Below, in pieces: positions 52,200 to 61,805 of a stretch of 64,000 nt of DNA. The notes beneath the pieces are model-generated. The model was not told the DNA's origin, ran no database searches, and was given only the letters and a program-made list of their open reading frames with translations. The position numbers and the translations under genes are program-made. The DNA comes from Tamlana crocina (GTDB taxonomy: Bacteria > Bacteroidota > Bacteroidia > Flavobacteriales > Flavobacteriaceae). The stretch covers positions 940,001 through 1,004,000 of the forward strand of contig CP158972.1 in the NCBI GenBank assembly GCA_040429635.1, in the 5' to 3' direction. The stretch's first letter is position 1. The number at the start of each line of letters is the position of its first letter.

Positions 52200-53548
52200 A
52201 CTTAAACCAGTTAAAAAATATTTATTTCATCGGTATTGGCGGCATTGGCATGAGTGCCTTGGCGCGCTATTTCCAAGCTGGGGAAAAGTTTGTGGCGGGT
52301 TACGATAAAACGCCAACCGATTTGACTACCGAGTTGCAAAATGCCGGTATTGAGGTGCATTTTGAAGATGCCGTTGAAAACATTCCAGAGGTGTGTTTGG
52401 AAAAAGAAAGCACCTTAATCGTTTACACGCCAGCAATTCCGAAAGGGCATAAAGAGTTGAATTATTTTATTGATAACGGCTTTCAAGTGGTAAAACGTTC
52501 CAAACTTTTGGGGTTGATTACTGAGAATACCTTCTGTTTGGCGGTTGCTGGAACGCACGGTAAAACCACCACGACTAGTATTTTGGGGCACTTATTGCGC
52601 GAGAGCAGTGTGCCGCTTACTGCCTTTTTGGGTGGAATTAGCGAAAACTACAATTCAAATTTAATTCTTGAAGGAACAGATGTAAGTGTGGTTGAGGCTG
52701 ATGAGTTCGATCGTTCGTTTTTAACCTTGTCACCTAATTTTGCGGGTATTACTTCGATGGATGCGGACCATTTGGATATTTATGGCGATGCCGACGCGCT
52801 GAAAAGTTCGTTCACGGATTTTTCAAAAAGAATTAAGCCCGGCGGAAAATTATTTGTAAAAAACGGTTTGCCATTAAGCGGTATAACCTACGGTATTGAA
52901 GACGATTCGGATTACACCATTCAGAATATAAAAATAAAAAACGGAAGTTACATTTTTGATGTTAAAACACCAGAAATACGGCTTGAAAAATTAGAATTTA
53001 ACCTACCTGGTAGACATAATTTGTCGAATGCTTTGTTAGCCTTGGCGATGGCTGTAGAATATGGTTGCCCGCACCAACAGCTCGCCAAAGCTTTAGCATC
53101 TTACAAGGGCGTGAAACGTCGTTTTTCAACCCATGTTAAAACCGAAAATTTGGTGTACATAGACGATTATGCACACCATCCTGAAGAAATAAACGCTGCC
53201 CACCAAGCCGTTAGGGAGATGTACCCGAACAAAAAGGTCTTGGCGGTTTTTCAGCCGCATTTGTTTAGTCGTACGCGCGATTTTATTGATGGCTTTGCTA
53301 CAAGTTTGTCTCAGTTCGATGAACTCTTGTTATTGGATATTTATCCGGCCCGAGAGTTGCCCATTGAAGGAGTGACTTCAAAATGGTTGTTGGAAAAAGT
53401 GAGCAATGAACATAAAAAACTGATTGACAAACAAGAACTGATTTCAGAAATACAAAAAAGCGATGCGCAAGTGGTGTTGACCATAGGCGCCGGAGATATT
53501 GGAGAAGAAGTAAAACGGATTAAAAAAGCATTGAGCCGTGAAGATTAA
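52196..53548 (+). CDS. murC: UDP-MurNAc:L-alanine ligase
   Basis: First amino-acid ligase of stem-peptide synthesis. The 450-residue protein has the nucleotide-binding [17 protein letters not shown] near residue 10, ATP loop [19 protein letters not shown] near 118, [14 protein letters not shown] near 165, [10 protein letters not shown] near 185, [11 protein letters not shown] near 320 and FQPHLFSRT near 352. The start overlaps the murG stop (ATGA), and the 3' end overlaps ftsQ by 11 bases. Confidence 0.97.
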   Translation: MNLNQLKNIYFIGIGGIGMSALARYFQAGEKFVAGYDKTPTDLTTELQNAGIEVHFEDAVENIPEVCLEKESTLIVYTPAIPKGHKELNYFIDNGFQVVKRSKLLGLITENTFCLAVAGTHGKTTTTSILGHLLRESSVPLTAFLGGISENYNSNLILEGTDVSVVEADEFDRSFLTLSPNFAGITSMDADHLDIYGDADALKSSFTDFSKRIKPGGKLFVKNGLPLSGITYGIEDDSDYTIQNIKIKNGSYIFDVKTPEIRLEKLEFNLPGRHNLSNALLALAMAVEYGCPHQQLAKALASYKGVKRRFSTHVKTENLVYIDDYAHHPEEINAAHQAVREMYPNKKVLAVFQPHLFSRTRDFIDGFATSLSQFDELLLLDIYPARELPIEGVTSKWLLEKVSNEHKKLIDKQELISEIQKSDAQVVLTIGAGDIGEEVKRIKKALSRED

Positions 53549-54257
53549 CTGGAATTACATAAAAATGCTGATTTTGTTGGTGTTGGTAGTCTTTTTGTTT
53601 GCCTTTGCATCAAAGCGAAATGGTGCACGCAAAATTTCCAGTCCTAATGTGCATTTTATGGGCGAAAACAATCTGTTTATTACCAATGAGGCTGTTAGTA
53701 AGTTGTTAATACAAAATTCTAAAGGCGTTAAAAATCTAGCCAAAGAAACTTTAGTTTTGAATGAATTAGAGAATGCCCTCAAATCTAATCCAATGATAAA
53801 GACTGCAGAAGTGTATGTTACTGTAAATGGTACACTTAATGCTGACATAGAACAAAAAACACCTATTGCCAGAGTAAGTACAAATGCGTCTTATTACATT
53901 GATGACGAAGGTTCGTTCATGCCGCTGTCAAACAATTATTCCGCTAGAGTGCCATTGGTTACCGGTTATGTAGAAAAAAATAATTTAAACAACGTCTATA
54001 AAATAGCACGTAAAGTGAGGTTGGACGGGTTTTTGAATAAGCACGTAATCGAAATTCATCAAGACCTCAATAAACAACTTTATTTAAAGCTAAGGCAGTG
54101 CCCGTTTACAGTAAAGTTGGGCGATGCCAATTTTTTAGACAGAAAAATAAATAACCTAAAGGCGTTTTATAGCAAAAACCTTAAAGACAAAACATTGAAT
54201 GGTTACAGTAAAGTGAATTTGCAGTTTGAAAACCAAGTTATATGTACTAAAATTTAA
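53538..54257 (+). CDS. ftsQ: Cell-division protein FtsQ/DivIB
   Basis: A 239-residue bitopic protein: short cytoplasmic tail, one helix (MLILLVLVVFLFAFASK), then a POTRA-like segment (NVHFMGENNLFITNEAVSKLL … LENALKSNPMIKTAEVYVTVNGTLNADIEQKTPIARV) and the beta domain. It starts with GTG at 53538 inside murC, so it is coupled. It forms the FtsQLB complex. It is shorter than Proteobacterial FtsQ, as is usual in Bacteroidota. Confidence 0.92.
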   Translation: MKINWNYIKMLILLVLVVFLFAFASKRNGARKISSPNVHFMGENNLFITNEAVSKLLIQNSKGVKNLAKETLVLNELENALKSNPMIKTAEVYVTVNGTLNADIEQKTPIARVSTNASYYIDDEGSFMPLSNNYSARVPLVTGYVEKNNLNNVYKIARKVRLDGFLNKHVIEIHQDLNKQLYLKLRQCPFTVKLGDANFLDRKINNLKAFYSKNLKDKTLNGYSKVNLQFENQVICTKI

Positions 54258-54260
54258 ACT

Positions 54261-55583
54261 ATGGAGCATAATTTAGCAGTTGGATTAGACATAGGGACCA
54301 CAAAAATTGTGGCGATGATTGGTCGTAAGAATGAATACGGCAAGGTCGAAATTTTTGGTATTGGTCGATCTAAAAGTCTGGGTGTTCACCGTGGTGTGGT
54401 CAATAACATTACCCAGACTATTCAGTCAATTCAACAGGCTGTACAAGAGGCCGAAGCTGCTGCAGATATAAAAATTGAAGATGTTACCGTAGGTATTGCT
54501 GGACAGCATATAAGAAGCCTTCAGCATAGCGATTACATCACTAGAGCAAATTCCGAAACGGTTATTGATGATGACGATATCGATAGATTGATCGGACAAG
54601 TGCATAAATTGGTCATGCTTCCGGGTGAGGAAATCATCCATGTGCTTCCGCAGGAATACAAAGTAGATGGGCAGGCCGAAATTAAGGAGCCTATTGGTAT
54701 GTATGGCGGGCGTTTGGAAGCCAATTTCCATGTGGTAGTTGGTCAAGTATCGTCCATCAGAAATATTGGGCGCTGTGTGCAAAGCTCCGGTTTAAATTTA
54801 GAGGGAATCACACTTGAGCCTTTAGCGTCGGCCAATGCCGTTCTGAGCCAAGAAGAAAAAGAAGCAGGTGTGGCGCTAATCGATATAGGTGGCGGAACCA
54901 CAGATTTAGCCATTTTTAGAGACGGCATTATTCGCCATACGGCAGTGATCCCTTTCGGAGGAAATGTGATTACCGAAGATATTAAAGAAGGCTGTTCCAT
55001 CATTGAAAAACAAGCCGAATTGCTGAAGATAAAATTCGGTTCCGCTTGGCCAGGTGAAAACAAGGATAACGAAATCGTGTCCATTCCTGGTTTAAGAGGT
55101 CGTGAGCCCAAAGAAATCACCTTGAAAAACCTTTCGAAAATCATTCACGCCCGTGTGGTTGAAATTATCGAACAGGTGTATGTAGAGATAAAGAATTACG
55201 GCCACGAAGAGCAAAAGAAAAAATTGATTGCCGGTATTGTGTTAACTGGTGGTGGTAGCCAATTGAAGCATTTAAAGCAGTTGGTGGAGTACATTACGGG
55301 AATGGATACCCGAATTGGTTACCCCAACGAGCATTTAGCAGGCGATAGTGACGACGATATTACCAGCCCGCTATTTGCAACGGCTGTTGGTTTGGTGTTG
55401 GACGGCCTAAAACGAAACGAAAGAAAAAAAATAGAGCAACAAGAGGAAGAAAAACAAGCTGAAAATGAAGCGACTCCAAATGACGAGGAAGAAGAGGTTA
55501 AGCCAAAACCGATTAAAGAGCGACGTTCATTTTTAGATAAATTAACCGAACGCGTTAAAGATTTTTTAGATAACGCAGAGTAG
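54261..55583 (+). CDS. ftsA: Cell-division actin-like protein FtsA
   Basis: Membrane tether of the Z-ring. The 440-residue protein has VGLDIGTTKIVAMIGRK at the N-terminus, the SHS2/1C insertion, VALIDIGGGTTDLAIFRDG near residue 208, GIVLTGGGSQLKHLKQLVEYITG near 325, and TSPLFATAVGLVLDGL near 370. After an acidic linker (QEEEKQAENEATPNDEEEEVKPK), the C-terminus RRSFLDKLTERVKDFLDNAE is the amphipathic membrane-targeting helix. The gap to ftsQ is only 3 bases. Confidence 0.97.
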   Translation: MEHNLAVGLDIGTTKIVAMIGRKNEYGKVEIFGIGRSKSLGVHRGVVNNITQTIQSIQQAVQEAEAAADIKIEDVTVGIAGQHIRSLQHSDYITRANSETVIDDDDIDRLIGQVHKLVMLPGEEIIHVLPQEYKVDGQAEIKEPIGMYGGRLEANFHVVVGQVSSIRNIGRCVQSSGLNLEGITLEPLASANAVLSQEEKEAGVALIDIGGGTTDLAIFRDGIIRHTAVIPFGGNVITEDIKEGCSIIEKQAELLKIKFGSAWPGENKDNEIVSIPGLRGREPKEITLKNLSKIIHARVVEIIEQVYVEIKNYGHEEQKKKLIAGIVLTGGGSQLKHLKQLVEYITGMDTRIGYPNEHLAGDSDDDITSPLFATAVGLVLDGLKRNERKKIEQQEEEKQAENEATPNDEEEEVKPKPIKERRSFLDKLTERVKDFLDNAE

Positions 55584-55641
55584 TATTTTTTTGAATCCAT
55601 TGAAATAAATATAGAGTACAAACCCCAAAAAAGAGAATTTT

Positions 55642-57639
55642 ATGAGCAGCAGAAAAGAATTCGACAGTATCGCATTTGATTTACCTAAAAACCAATCAAG
55701 TGTCATTAAAGTTATCGGCGTTGGCGGTGGTGGAAGCAATGCCATAAACCACATGTTCCAACAGGGCATAAAAGGTGTAGATTTTTATATCTGTAATACT
55801 GATTCGCAAGCCCTGCAAAACAGTGGTGTGCCCAACAAAATTCAACTCGGTGTGAATTTAACCGAAGGCTTAGGGGCAGGGGCCAACCCAGAAATTGGAG
55901 AACAAGCTGCGCTAGAGAGTTACGACGATATCACACAAATGCTCGATACCAATACCAAAATGGTTTTTATCACCGCCGGAATGGGTGGTGGTACTGGTAC
56001 AGGAGCCGCACCTATAATTGCGAAAATGGCCAAAGACCTTGATATTTTAACGGTGGGCATTGTAACCATGCCGTTTCAGTTTGAAGGCCGTATGCGTATT
56101 GAACAGTCGCAAAAAGGTATCGAAAGACTTAGAGATGTAGTGGATTCATTAATCGTAATAAATAACAATAAACTTCGTGAGGTTTACGGGAATTTGGGCT
56201 TTAAGGCTGGGTTCTCTAAGGCAGATGAAGTGCTATCTACAGCTGCTCGTGGTATAGCCGAAGTTATTACGCACCACTACACACAAAACATCGATTTACG
56301 AGATGCCAAAACCGTTTTAAGTAACAGCGGAACGGCCATTATGGGGTCGGCACTGGCATCGGGTCAAAACCGTGCGCAGGAAGCCATCAGAAAAGCCTTG
56401 GATTCGCCGTTGTTGAACGACAATAAAATCACCGGAGCCAAAAACGTATTGTTGCTTATTGTTTCCGGAACTCAAGAAATCACCATTGATGAAATTGGTG
56501 AAATAAACGACCACATTCAAAATGAAGCTGGCCATGGCGCCAATATCATTATGGGGGTTGGTGAAGACGAAGCGCTTGAAGAATCTATTGGCGTAACCAT
56601 CATTGCTACGGGTTTTAACATCGAGCAACAAGACGAAATTTCAAATACCGAAACCAAAAAAGTGGTACATTCTTTAGGTGAAGACCAAGAGTTTCAACCC
56701 AAGGAAAAAGAGCCCGTTATCATTGCGCCAAACATAGAATTAGAAAAGAAAGAAGAGCCACAAGTGGTTCGCCATACTTTGGATTTGGAGATAGAGGAAG
56801 AAGACATTAATCCGTTGCCAAAACCTGCGCCAAAGCGCCAAATTGATAATGCCTCACAAGCTGCAAAAGATTTCAATTTGATTCCTACTTCAGAAATTAT
56901 AAAAAATATGGACGTGGTTTATGAAGAAGTTAGTGCTAGCATCGAAGAGGAAGAAGATTTCATTATCAAGCCGGTTACCCGAATGGATGCTGAAAGTAAT
57001 GAAAATAAGAAAATAGAAAAGCAAGTGGATGAGGTTGAGGAAGAACAACAAATTACGCTGACTTTTGATTTGCCCATTTCAGAAAAGAAAGAGGAAAGCA
57101 AGCCCAAACAGCAAAACGTAATATCTTACGATTTGGATGAAGAGGAAGTAAAAGATGTAAAGGTGAATGATTATGTTGAAATCATCACTGTTAATGAAAC
57201 CAATGAAACTGGCGATATCCATTACGCTTTGGATGATTATGAAGAAGTGGAATCGGCCATGAACGAGAAATCTTCAAAATCAAAACATCAGATAGAGGAA
57301 ATCGATCAGGAAGTGGTTTTTGAAAAGAAGGTAGTAAAAGCACTTGAGCCACAAGAGCAGGAGGAAGACATCGACCCGATGAACACGCCAATTTCTGAGT
57401 TGTTGAAAGAGCGTGCCGCAGAGCGTAGACGGAAAATGAAGGACTTCAATTATAAATTCAATACGTCTAAAATTGATGATATTGAAAAAGTGCCGGCATA
57501 CAAACGTCAAGGTCTGGATTTGAGCAATGCCAGACATTCTTCGGATAACGATATGTCTCGAACAAGCATCGGTACAGATGATAATGATGATATAAAATTG
57601 AGAAGCAACAATTCGTTTTTGCACGATAACGTAGATTAA
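55642..57639 (+). CDS. ftsZ: Cell-division tubulin homologue FtsZ, long form
   Basis: GTPase that forms the Z-ring. The GTPase domain (residues ~10-330) has KVIGVGGGGSNAINHM, the T4 loop GMGGGTGTGAAP near residue 113, and SNSGTAIMGSALASG near 230. The 665-residue length is almost double that of E. coli FtsZ. Residues ~345-600 are a very acidic disordered linker, followed by NTPISELLKERAAERRRKMKDFNYKF and a conserved peptide VPAYKRQGLDL (617-627) that corresponds to the FtsA-binding tail. A further 38 residues follow the peptide. A strong terminator ends the operon. Confidence 0.97.
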   Translation: MSSRKEFDSIAFDLPKNQSSVIKVIGVGGGGSNAINHMFQQGIKGVDFYICNTDSQALQNSGVPNKIQLGVNLTEGLGAGANPEIGEQAALESYDDITQMLDTNTKMVFITAGMGGGTGTGAAPIIAKMAKDLDILTVGIVTMPFQFEGRMRIEQSQKGIERLRDVVDSLIVINNNKLREVYGNLGFKAGFSKADEVLSTAARGIAEVITHHYTQNIDLRDAKTVLSNSGTAIMGSALASGQNRAQEAIRKALDSPLLNDNKITGAKNVLLLIVSGTQEITIDEIGEINDHIQNEAGHGANIIMGVGEDEALEESIGVTIIATGFNIEQQDEISNTETKKVVHSLGEDQEFQPKEKEPVIIAPNIELEKKEEPQVVRHTLDLEIEEEDINPLPKPAPKRQIDNASQAAKDFNLIPTSEIIKNMDVVYEEVSASIEEEEDFIIKPVTRMDAESNENKKIEKQVDEVEEEQQITLTFDLPISEKKEESKPKQQNVISYDLDEEEVKDVKVNDYVEIITVNETNETGDIHYALDDYEEVESAMNEKSSKSKHQIEEIDQEVVFEKKVVKALEPQEQEEDIDPMNTPISELLKERAAERRRKMKDFNYKFNTSKIDDIEKVPAYKRQGLDLSNARHSSDNDMSRTSIGTDDNDDIKLRSNNSFLHDNVD

Positions 57640-57674
57640 AAATTCAGAATTTAACCACTGTGTTTGTCTCTCAC

Positions 57675-57705
57675 CCCGAAAAGCCCTCACTTTTCGGGTT
57701 TTTTT
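57675..57705 (+). terminator. Strong intrinsic terminator of the dcw cluster
   Basis: Nine-base perfect arms CCCGAAAAG (57675-57683) and CTTTTCGGG (57690-57698), loop CCCTCA, then seven Ts. It lies 35 bases after the ftsZ stop. Confidence 0.92.
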
Positions 57706-57766
57706 ATGTTTAGTTATTTCGGCTTAGCCAATTTTCATTTTGTAGAAGAAAATATTGATGCCGTTC

Positions 57767-57797
57767 TTGCTAAGGCAGAAATCTATGTTTATCTTCG
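57767..57797 (+). promoter_or_regulatory. Probable promoter of the yqeY-like gene
   Basis: TTG at 57767-57769 and TATCTTCG at 57790-57797 with a 20-base spacer fit the Bacteroidota TTG/TAnnTTTG promoter with one mismatch. It lies downstream of the dcw terminator, 22 bases before the yqeY ATG. Confidence 0.55.
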
Positions 57798-57819
57798 CAG
57801 CTCTATTAGTCGTTAAAAC

Positions 57820-58269
57820 ATGAGTTTACAGCAAGAAGTAATGTCGGCTTTAAAAGAAGCCATGAAATCTAAAGACCAAACAGCTCTTACGGCTTTGCGT
57901 GCCATAAAATCTGCTATTTTATTGGCGCAAACCGAAAGTGGAGCCAAGGAAGAATTATCAGAGGAGCAGGAGCTTAAAATACTTCAAAAACAAGTAAAAC
58001 AACGTCGTGACAGTGCTGCTGTTTATTTAGAGCAGGGCAGGGAGGATTTGGCAGCTCCAGAATTGGCTGAGGCCGATGTGATTTCCCAATTTTTACCAGA
58101 AGCCCTTTCTGAAGAAGAAATTGAAAAAGTAGTTGTGGCTACTATTGAGCAAACTGGTGCAGAAGGCATGAAAGATATGGGAAAAGTAATGGGTATTGTT
58201 AGCCAGGAATTGGCTGGTCAAGCCGATGGTAAAACTATTTCGGCTATAGTAAAAGCTAAATTATCTTAA
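57820..58269 (+). CDS. GatB/YqeY domain protein
   Basis: A 149-residue protein of the YqeY family, related to the tRNA-binding tail domain of GatB amidotransferase: LQQEVMSALKEAMKSKDQTALTALRAIKSAILLAQ at the N-terminus, KQVKQRRDSAAVYLEQGREDLA near residue 65, ISQFLPEALSEEEIEKVV near 90, and MGKVMGIVSQELAGQADGKTISAIVKAKL at the end. It may bind tRNA; the exact role is unknown. It has its own promoter after the ftsZ terminator. Confidence 0.92.
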   Translation: MSLQQEVMSALKEAMKSKDQTALTALRAIKSAILLAQTESGAKEELSEEQELKILQKQVKQRRDSAAVYLEQGREDLAAPELAEADVISQFLPEALSEEEIEKVVVATIEQTGAEGMKDMGKVMGIVSQELAGQADGKTISAIVKAKLS

Positions 58270-58305
58270 AATAAAAATATTATATCTGCTTTCGCAGGTG
58301 TTAAC

Positions 58306-58379
58306 GGCCCCGTGGCGCAACTGAATAGCGCATCAGATTTCGGCTCTGAGGGTTGGGGGTTTGAATCCCTCCGGGGTCA
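58306..58379 (+). tRNA. tRNA-Arg (anticodon TCG)
   Basis: A 74-nt cloverleaf: acceptor GGCCCCG/CGGGGTC (one G-T) with discriminator A, D-arm with GCGC/GCGC, anticodon stem TCAGA/TCTGA with loop TTTCGGC giving anticodon TCG, and T-arm with TTTGAAT loop. The CCA is not encoded. A strong hairpin terminator follows. Confidence 0.94.
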
Positions 58380-58382
58380 CAA

Positions 58383-58416
58383 AAAACTCCACTTAAATTT
58401 TAAGTGGAGTTTTTTT
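58383..58416 (+). terminator. Intrinsic terminator after tRNA-Arg
   Basis: Long perfect arms (AAACTCCACTTAAA pairing with TTTAAGTGGAGTTT) with a tiny loop and a run of Ts, 3 bases after the tRNA. Confidence 0.9.
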
Positions 58417-58485
58417 ATTGGTTAAACAAAAAAAATGTGCCATTTTTAGACTTTCCTAAAATTAAAACCTAACCACAGGGAGTCA

Positions 58486-59355
58486 ATGTTAATCGATCAA
58501 TCTGCTCTACATTCTTTTATTGGATATTTTATTTTAGGGCTGTTGGTATGCGGCGTGGTCGTATTGCTGTTGATTTATATAAGAAGAGTCATTACTGCAA
58601 TTTTAGATTCTGCAGAAACGCTTTACGCATCAATTTCAAAACGCCCATTGTTTGTACATTTCTATTTATTTAAAAGAAAATTGAATATAGAGCAGATTCG
58701 TATCCTGGAAAATCATTTTACTTTTTATAATCGATTGGATGCCAAATATAAGCGTTACTTTCGGCATCGGGTGGCAACTTTTATTAAGAAAAAGAATTTT
58801 CAGGGGAAAGAAGGTTTTGTAATCACTGAAGAAGTGAAGGTACTTGTCTCTGCAACGGCGGTTATGCTCACTTTTGGTTTTAGGAAGTACCTTATTGACT
58901 ACGTTAAATTCATATTGGTGTATCCAACAAAGTATTTTTCCCAGATAAATAAGACATACCACAAAGGCGAGTATAATGCCCAATTAGAAACTTTGGTGCT
59001 GTCTTGGGACAACTTCCAAGAAGGTTTTAGAATTGAAGACGATAAGCTTAATTTAGGTATTCACGAGTTTGCCCATGCCATTCATTATAGTAGTATCAAA
59101 CAAGAGGATATCAACTCCATAATTTTTGTTGATACATTTAACGAACTACGGGAGGAGCTTGCAGTAAATCAGCATTTAAAAAACGAATTGGTATCTTCAA
59201 ACCTAATAAGAAGCTATGCTTTAACAAATGATGCCGAACTGTTGGCTGTTGTTATTGAAACATTTATCGAAGCTCCCCAAGCATTCTTAGGCTTGTTTCC
59301 CGAGGTTTACGGCAAGCTAAGGCAAATGCTCAATTTTGACTTCAACGGGTATTAG
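58486..59355 (+). CDS. MtfA-like zinc-dependent peptidase
   Basis: A 289-residue protein with one N-terminal membrane helix (FIGYFILGLLVCGVVVLLLIYI) and an M90/MtfA-type domain. The zinc motif is HEFAHAIHY (HExxH) near residue 190, and the downstream block NDAELLAVVIETFIEAPQAF carries the third ligand region. E. coli MtfA is a peptidase that interacts with the Mlc repressor; the membrane anchor here is an addition seen in Bacteroidota. Substrate unknown. Confidence 0.85.
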   Translation: MLIDQSALHSFIGYFILGLLVCGVVVLLLIYIRRVITAILDSAETLYASISKRPLFVHFYLFKRKLNIEQIRILENHFTFYNRLDAKYKRYFRHRVATFIKKKNFQGKEGFVITEEVKVLVSATAVMLTFGFRKYLIDYVKFILVYPTKYFSQINKTYHKGEYNAQLETLVLSWDNFQEGFRIEDDKLNLGIHEFAHAIHYSSIKQEDINSIIFVDTFNELREELAVNQHLKNELVSSNLIRSYALTNDAELLAVVIETFIEAPQAFLGLFPEVYGKLRQMLNFDFNGY

Positions 59356-59506
59356 CAAGGTAATCTTTAAACTTTTAAATTGGCGGATTTTTTAAGGCCT
59401 ATCAATTGTGTTTTAGGTTTTTCAAATGATTGGCCACATGATTTTTATCATACATTTTCAGGTTTTTGATTGGTAATTTAGTCATACTAACAAAAACACA
59501 AAAGTT

Positions 59507-59926
59507 ATGATACGGAATGCGCCAGTTTCAATAATAATGACCGAGCATGTTATTACATTAAACAAAAGAGACAGTTTGGAAAAGGCAGAATACTTGTTTA
59601 AGCACCATAAAATAAGACATATTCCGGTGGTAGACAAAAGTAAGGTAATAGGTATGCTTAGCTTTACAGATTTATTGCGGCTAAGTTTCGCAGATGTTAC
59701 CAATGAAACAGATACAGCCGTAGATGTTATGGTGTATAATTTATTTACTATTGAACAAGTTATGAAACGCAATGTAGTTACTGTTACTACCTCAAACACC
59801 ATAAAGGAAGTCGCCGAAATTTTGGCCATAAGAGAGTTCCATGCCTTGCCAGTGGTTGATAATAATAGTTTGGCGGGAATTGTAACCACAACAGACCTCA
59901 TAAAATATTTACTAAAACAATTTTAA
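59507..59926 (+). CDS. CBS-domain pair protein
   Basis: A 139-residue protein consisting only of two CBS domains (IMTEHVITLNKRDSLEKAEYLFKHHKIRHIPVVDKSKVIGMLSFTDLLRL and VMKRNVVTVTTSNTIKEVAEILAIREFHALPVVDNNSLAGIVTTTDLIKYLLK). It is probably an adenylate-sensing regulator. It is unlike the CBS protein at 36855 in detail. Adjacent genes give no partner. Confidence 0.9.
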   Translation: MIRNAPVSIIMTEHVITLNKRDSLEKAEYLFKHHKIRHIPVVDKSKVIGMLSFTDLLRLSFADVTNETDTAVDVMVYNLFTIEQVMKRNVVTVTTSNTIKEVAEILAIREFHALPVVDNNSLAGIVTTTDLIKYLLKQF

Positions 59927-60068
59927 GAGGAAGTAATAATTGGTTGTGTATTACTTAAAATTTAAAGAAAATCCATAAATGTAAAATTTCTGTTAAATGG
60001 AAAGAAGCTAACATCTAAAATGTGTTTTTAAAACGTAAATGGGGGTAACTAATTAATTATAAAAATTT

Positions 60069-61499
60069 ATGGCCCCTAAACACAATGCTTCAAAACCTAC
60101 AACACCAAAAAAACAAATAAAAAATTTAAAGAGTCGATTCGCTTCATTTTTCAATAGCCACGGAAAGACCGATAACCCTCAGAATAGAATAGTCCTTTTG
60201 AGCACATTTCTATTTATAATCATGGGGGTTTATATGTTTTCGGTATTCCACAACGATTTTGAACAAGTTAACGCCGAACGCATGAGTACCACCCCTGGGA
60301 TGATTTTCTTGGGCATAGGGCTGCTTCTTTTATTGTTTAAGGCCTTTTATTTCATTTTTATGGCATTCAATTTTTTAAAGTACAAAGCCATTCCGTCGGT
60401 AACCGATAGCGAATTGCCCACATGTACCGTAATTGTTCCTGCCTATAATGAGGGCAAGCAGGTTTGGGATACTTTAATGAGTTTGGCTGAGAGTAATTAC
60501 CCAAAAAGCAAAATACAATTACTGGCCATTGACGATGGTAGTTTGGATGACACTTGGGACTGGATGAAGGATGCCAAGGAAAAATTGGGAGACCGATTAG
60601 AGATTTACCAACAGCCCCAAAACCAAGGTAAACGCCACGCGTTGTACAGAGGATTCCATTTGGGAACGGGAGAGGTATTTGTAACCGTCGATAGCGATTC
60701 TGTTGTTACGGTCGATACCCTTAGAAATCTCGTTTCGCCGTTTGTTAATAATGAGCAATGTGGTGCCGTAGCCGGGAATATAAGGGTGCTGAATAACAAA
60801 AAAGAAATGCTACCAAAAATGTTGGACGTTAGTTTTGTAATGAGTTTTGAGTTTGTACGTTCGGCCGAAAGCAAATTGAATTCTGTGTTGTGTACTCCAG
60901 GTGCATTGGCGGCCTACAGAAGCACTGCGGTACATAAATGCCTTCCGGAGTGGATCAATCAAACTTTTATGGGACAACCTTCGGATATTGGAGAAGACCG
61001 CGCCATGACCAACATGATTTTGAAACAAGGTAATCACGTTCTGTTCCAGCGAAATGCAGTGGCCTACACCAATGTACCTGAAAAATATCCAGGGCTTTAT
61101 AAAATGTTTATTCGTTGGGGACGCAGTAACGTTCGTGAAAATATAGCCATGGCCAAATACGTTTTTACCAATTTTAGGGAAGGCAGCAAATTTGGAAGCC
61201 GATTGCTGTTTTTTGCCCAATCACTCAGAATCATTATGAGCTATCCTTTGGTGTTATTTATGTTGTTTTTTGTATTGACGCATCCGCTGTTGTTTTTGGG
61301 GTCAACGATGTTGAGTATTCTAATTATTTCATCGTTTTCTGTATTGTTTTATGCGCACCGTTACGAAATAAAGGAATCTGTTTGGGCATACACCTACAGC
61401 GTATTTTATACTTTTGGTCTGTTCTGGATTACACCTTACGCTATTGCAACGGCAAGCAGAAGAGGGTGGCTAACACGAGGTTTGGCCGAGAAAAAGTAA
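60069..61499 (+). CDS. Membrane glycosyltransferase, GT2 family (HasA/NodC-like)
   Basis: A 476-residue processive-type GT2 enzyme. Two N-terminal helices (IVLLSTFLFIIMGVYMFSVF and MIFLGIGLLLLLFKAFYFIFMAF) precede the catalytic domain: CTVIVPAYNEGKQVWDTL near residue 118, AIDDGSLDDTW near 155, FVTVDSDSVV (D-x-D) near 205, GEDRAMTNMIL near 315 and FIRWGRSN (the QxxRW-like site, with FIRW) near 350. Three C-terminal helices follow. It should extrude a polysaccharide while making it. No capsule or export genes adjoin it, so the product is unknown. Confidence 0.88.
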   Translation: MAPKHNASKPTTPKKQIKNLKSRFASFFNSHGKTDNPQNRIVLLSTFLFIIMGVYMFSVFHNDFEQVNAERMSTTPGMIFLGIGLLLLLFKAFYFIFMAFNFLKYKAIPSVTDSELPTCTVIVPAYNEGKQVWDTLMSLAESNYPKSKIQLLAIDDGSLDDTWDWMKDAKEKLGDRLEIYQQPQNQGKRHALYRGFHLGTGEVFVTVDSDSVVTVDTLRNLVSPFVNNEQCGAVAGNIRVLNNKKEMLPKMLDVSFVMSFEFVRSAESKLNSVLCTPGALAAYRSTAVHKCLPEWINQTFMGQPSDIGEDRAMTNMILKQGNHVLFQRNAVAYTNVPEKYPGLYKMFIRWGRSNVRENIAMAKYVFTNFREGSKFGSRLLFFAQSLRIIMSYPLVLFMLFFVLTHPLLFLGSTMLSILIISSFSVLFYAHRYEIKESVWAYTYSVFYTFGLFWITPYAIATASRRGWLTRGLAEKK

Positions 61500-61805
61500 A
61501 ACGCCTTTCTTATTCTTTTAAAGAAAATATACTTAATTTCAGACGCGCCAAAATCAACTTTTGGCGCGTTTTTGCTTTAAAACTCTCAATTTGTCACCGA
61601 CATTGTGTCAGTTTTGGCTGTAAGTTAAGAATTTTAAATTATCATATACTCAAACATTTGAGTAGTTTTCTTCAAAATATTTCAACAAAAACGATAAAAG
61701 CATTCAATTCCCAAAATTCTTAAAATCAAAATTTCATTTTGGCACTGTCGCACAGATGTTGTGGTTTAATAGTCGATAAAAAAGTTTATTAACTAAAAAA
61801 CATTT
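61500..61805. other. 306-bp intergenic region before proC
   Basis: It starts with a strong terminator (61543-61575). The rest is AT-rich, with no gene. GACA-TTG-TGTC followed by TTTTGGC near 61603-61618 and a TTTTGGCAC near 61737 resemble elements of sigma-54 heat-shock promoters in this phylum, but the -12 GC is absent. The proC promoter must lie here. Confidence 0.4.
61543..61575 (+). terminator. Intrinsic terminator after the glycosyltransferase
   Basis: Eleven-base perfect arms ACGCGCCAAAA (61543-61553) and TTTTGGCGCGT (61559-61569), loop TCAAC, then a T run. Confidence 0.9.

Noticed and set aside
59482-59901. 139-codon open frame antisense to the CBS gene.
   Set aside because: It is a shadow of the CBS coding sequence; the plus-strand product has two clear CBS domains.
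61382-61723. 113-codon open frame overlapping the glycosyltransferase end and the terminator.
   Set aside because: It reads through a strong terminator hairpin, overlaps the real gene in another frame and shows no protein-like pattern.
61600-61760. Possible sigma-54-type promoter upstream of proC (GACA-TTG-TGTC followed by TTTTGGC, and TTTTGGCAC).
   Set aside because: The -12 GC dinucleotide is missing at the required distance in both places, and proC is not an expected target.
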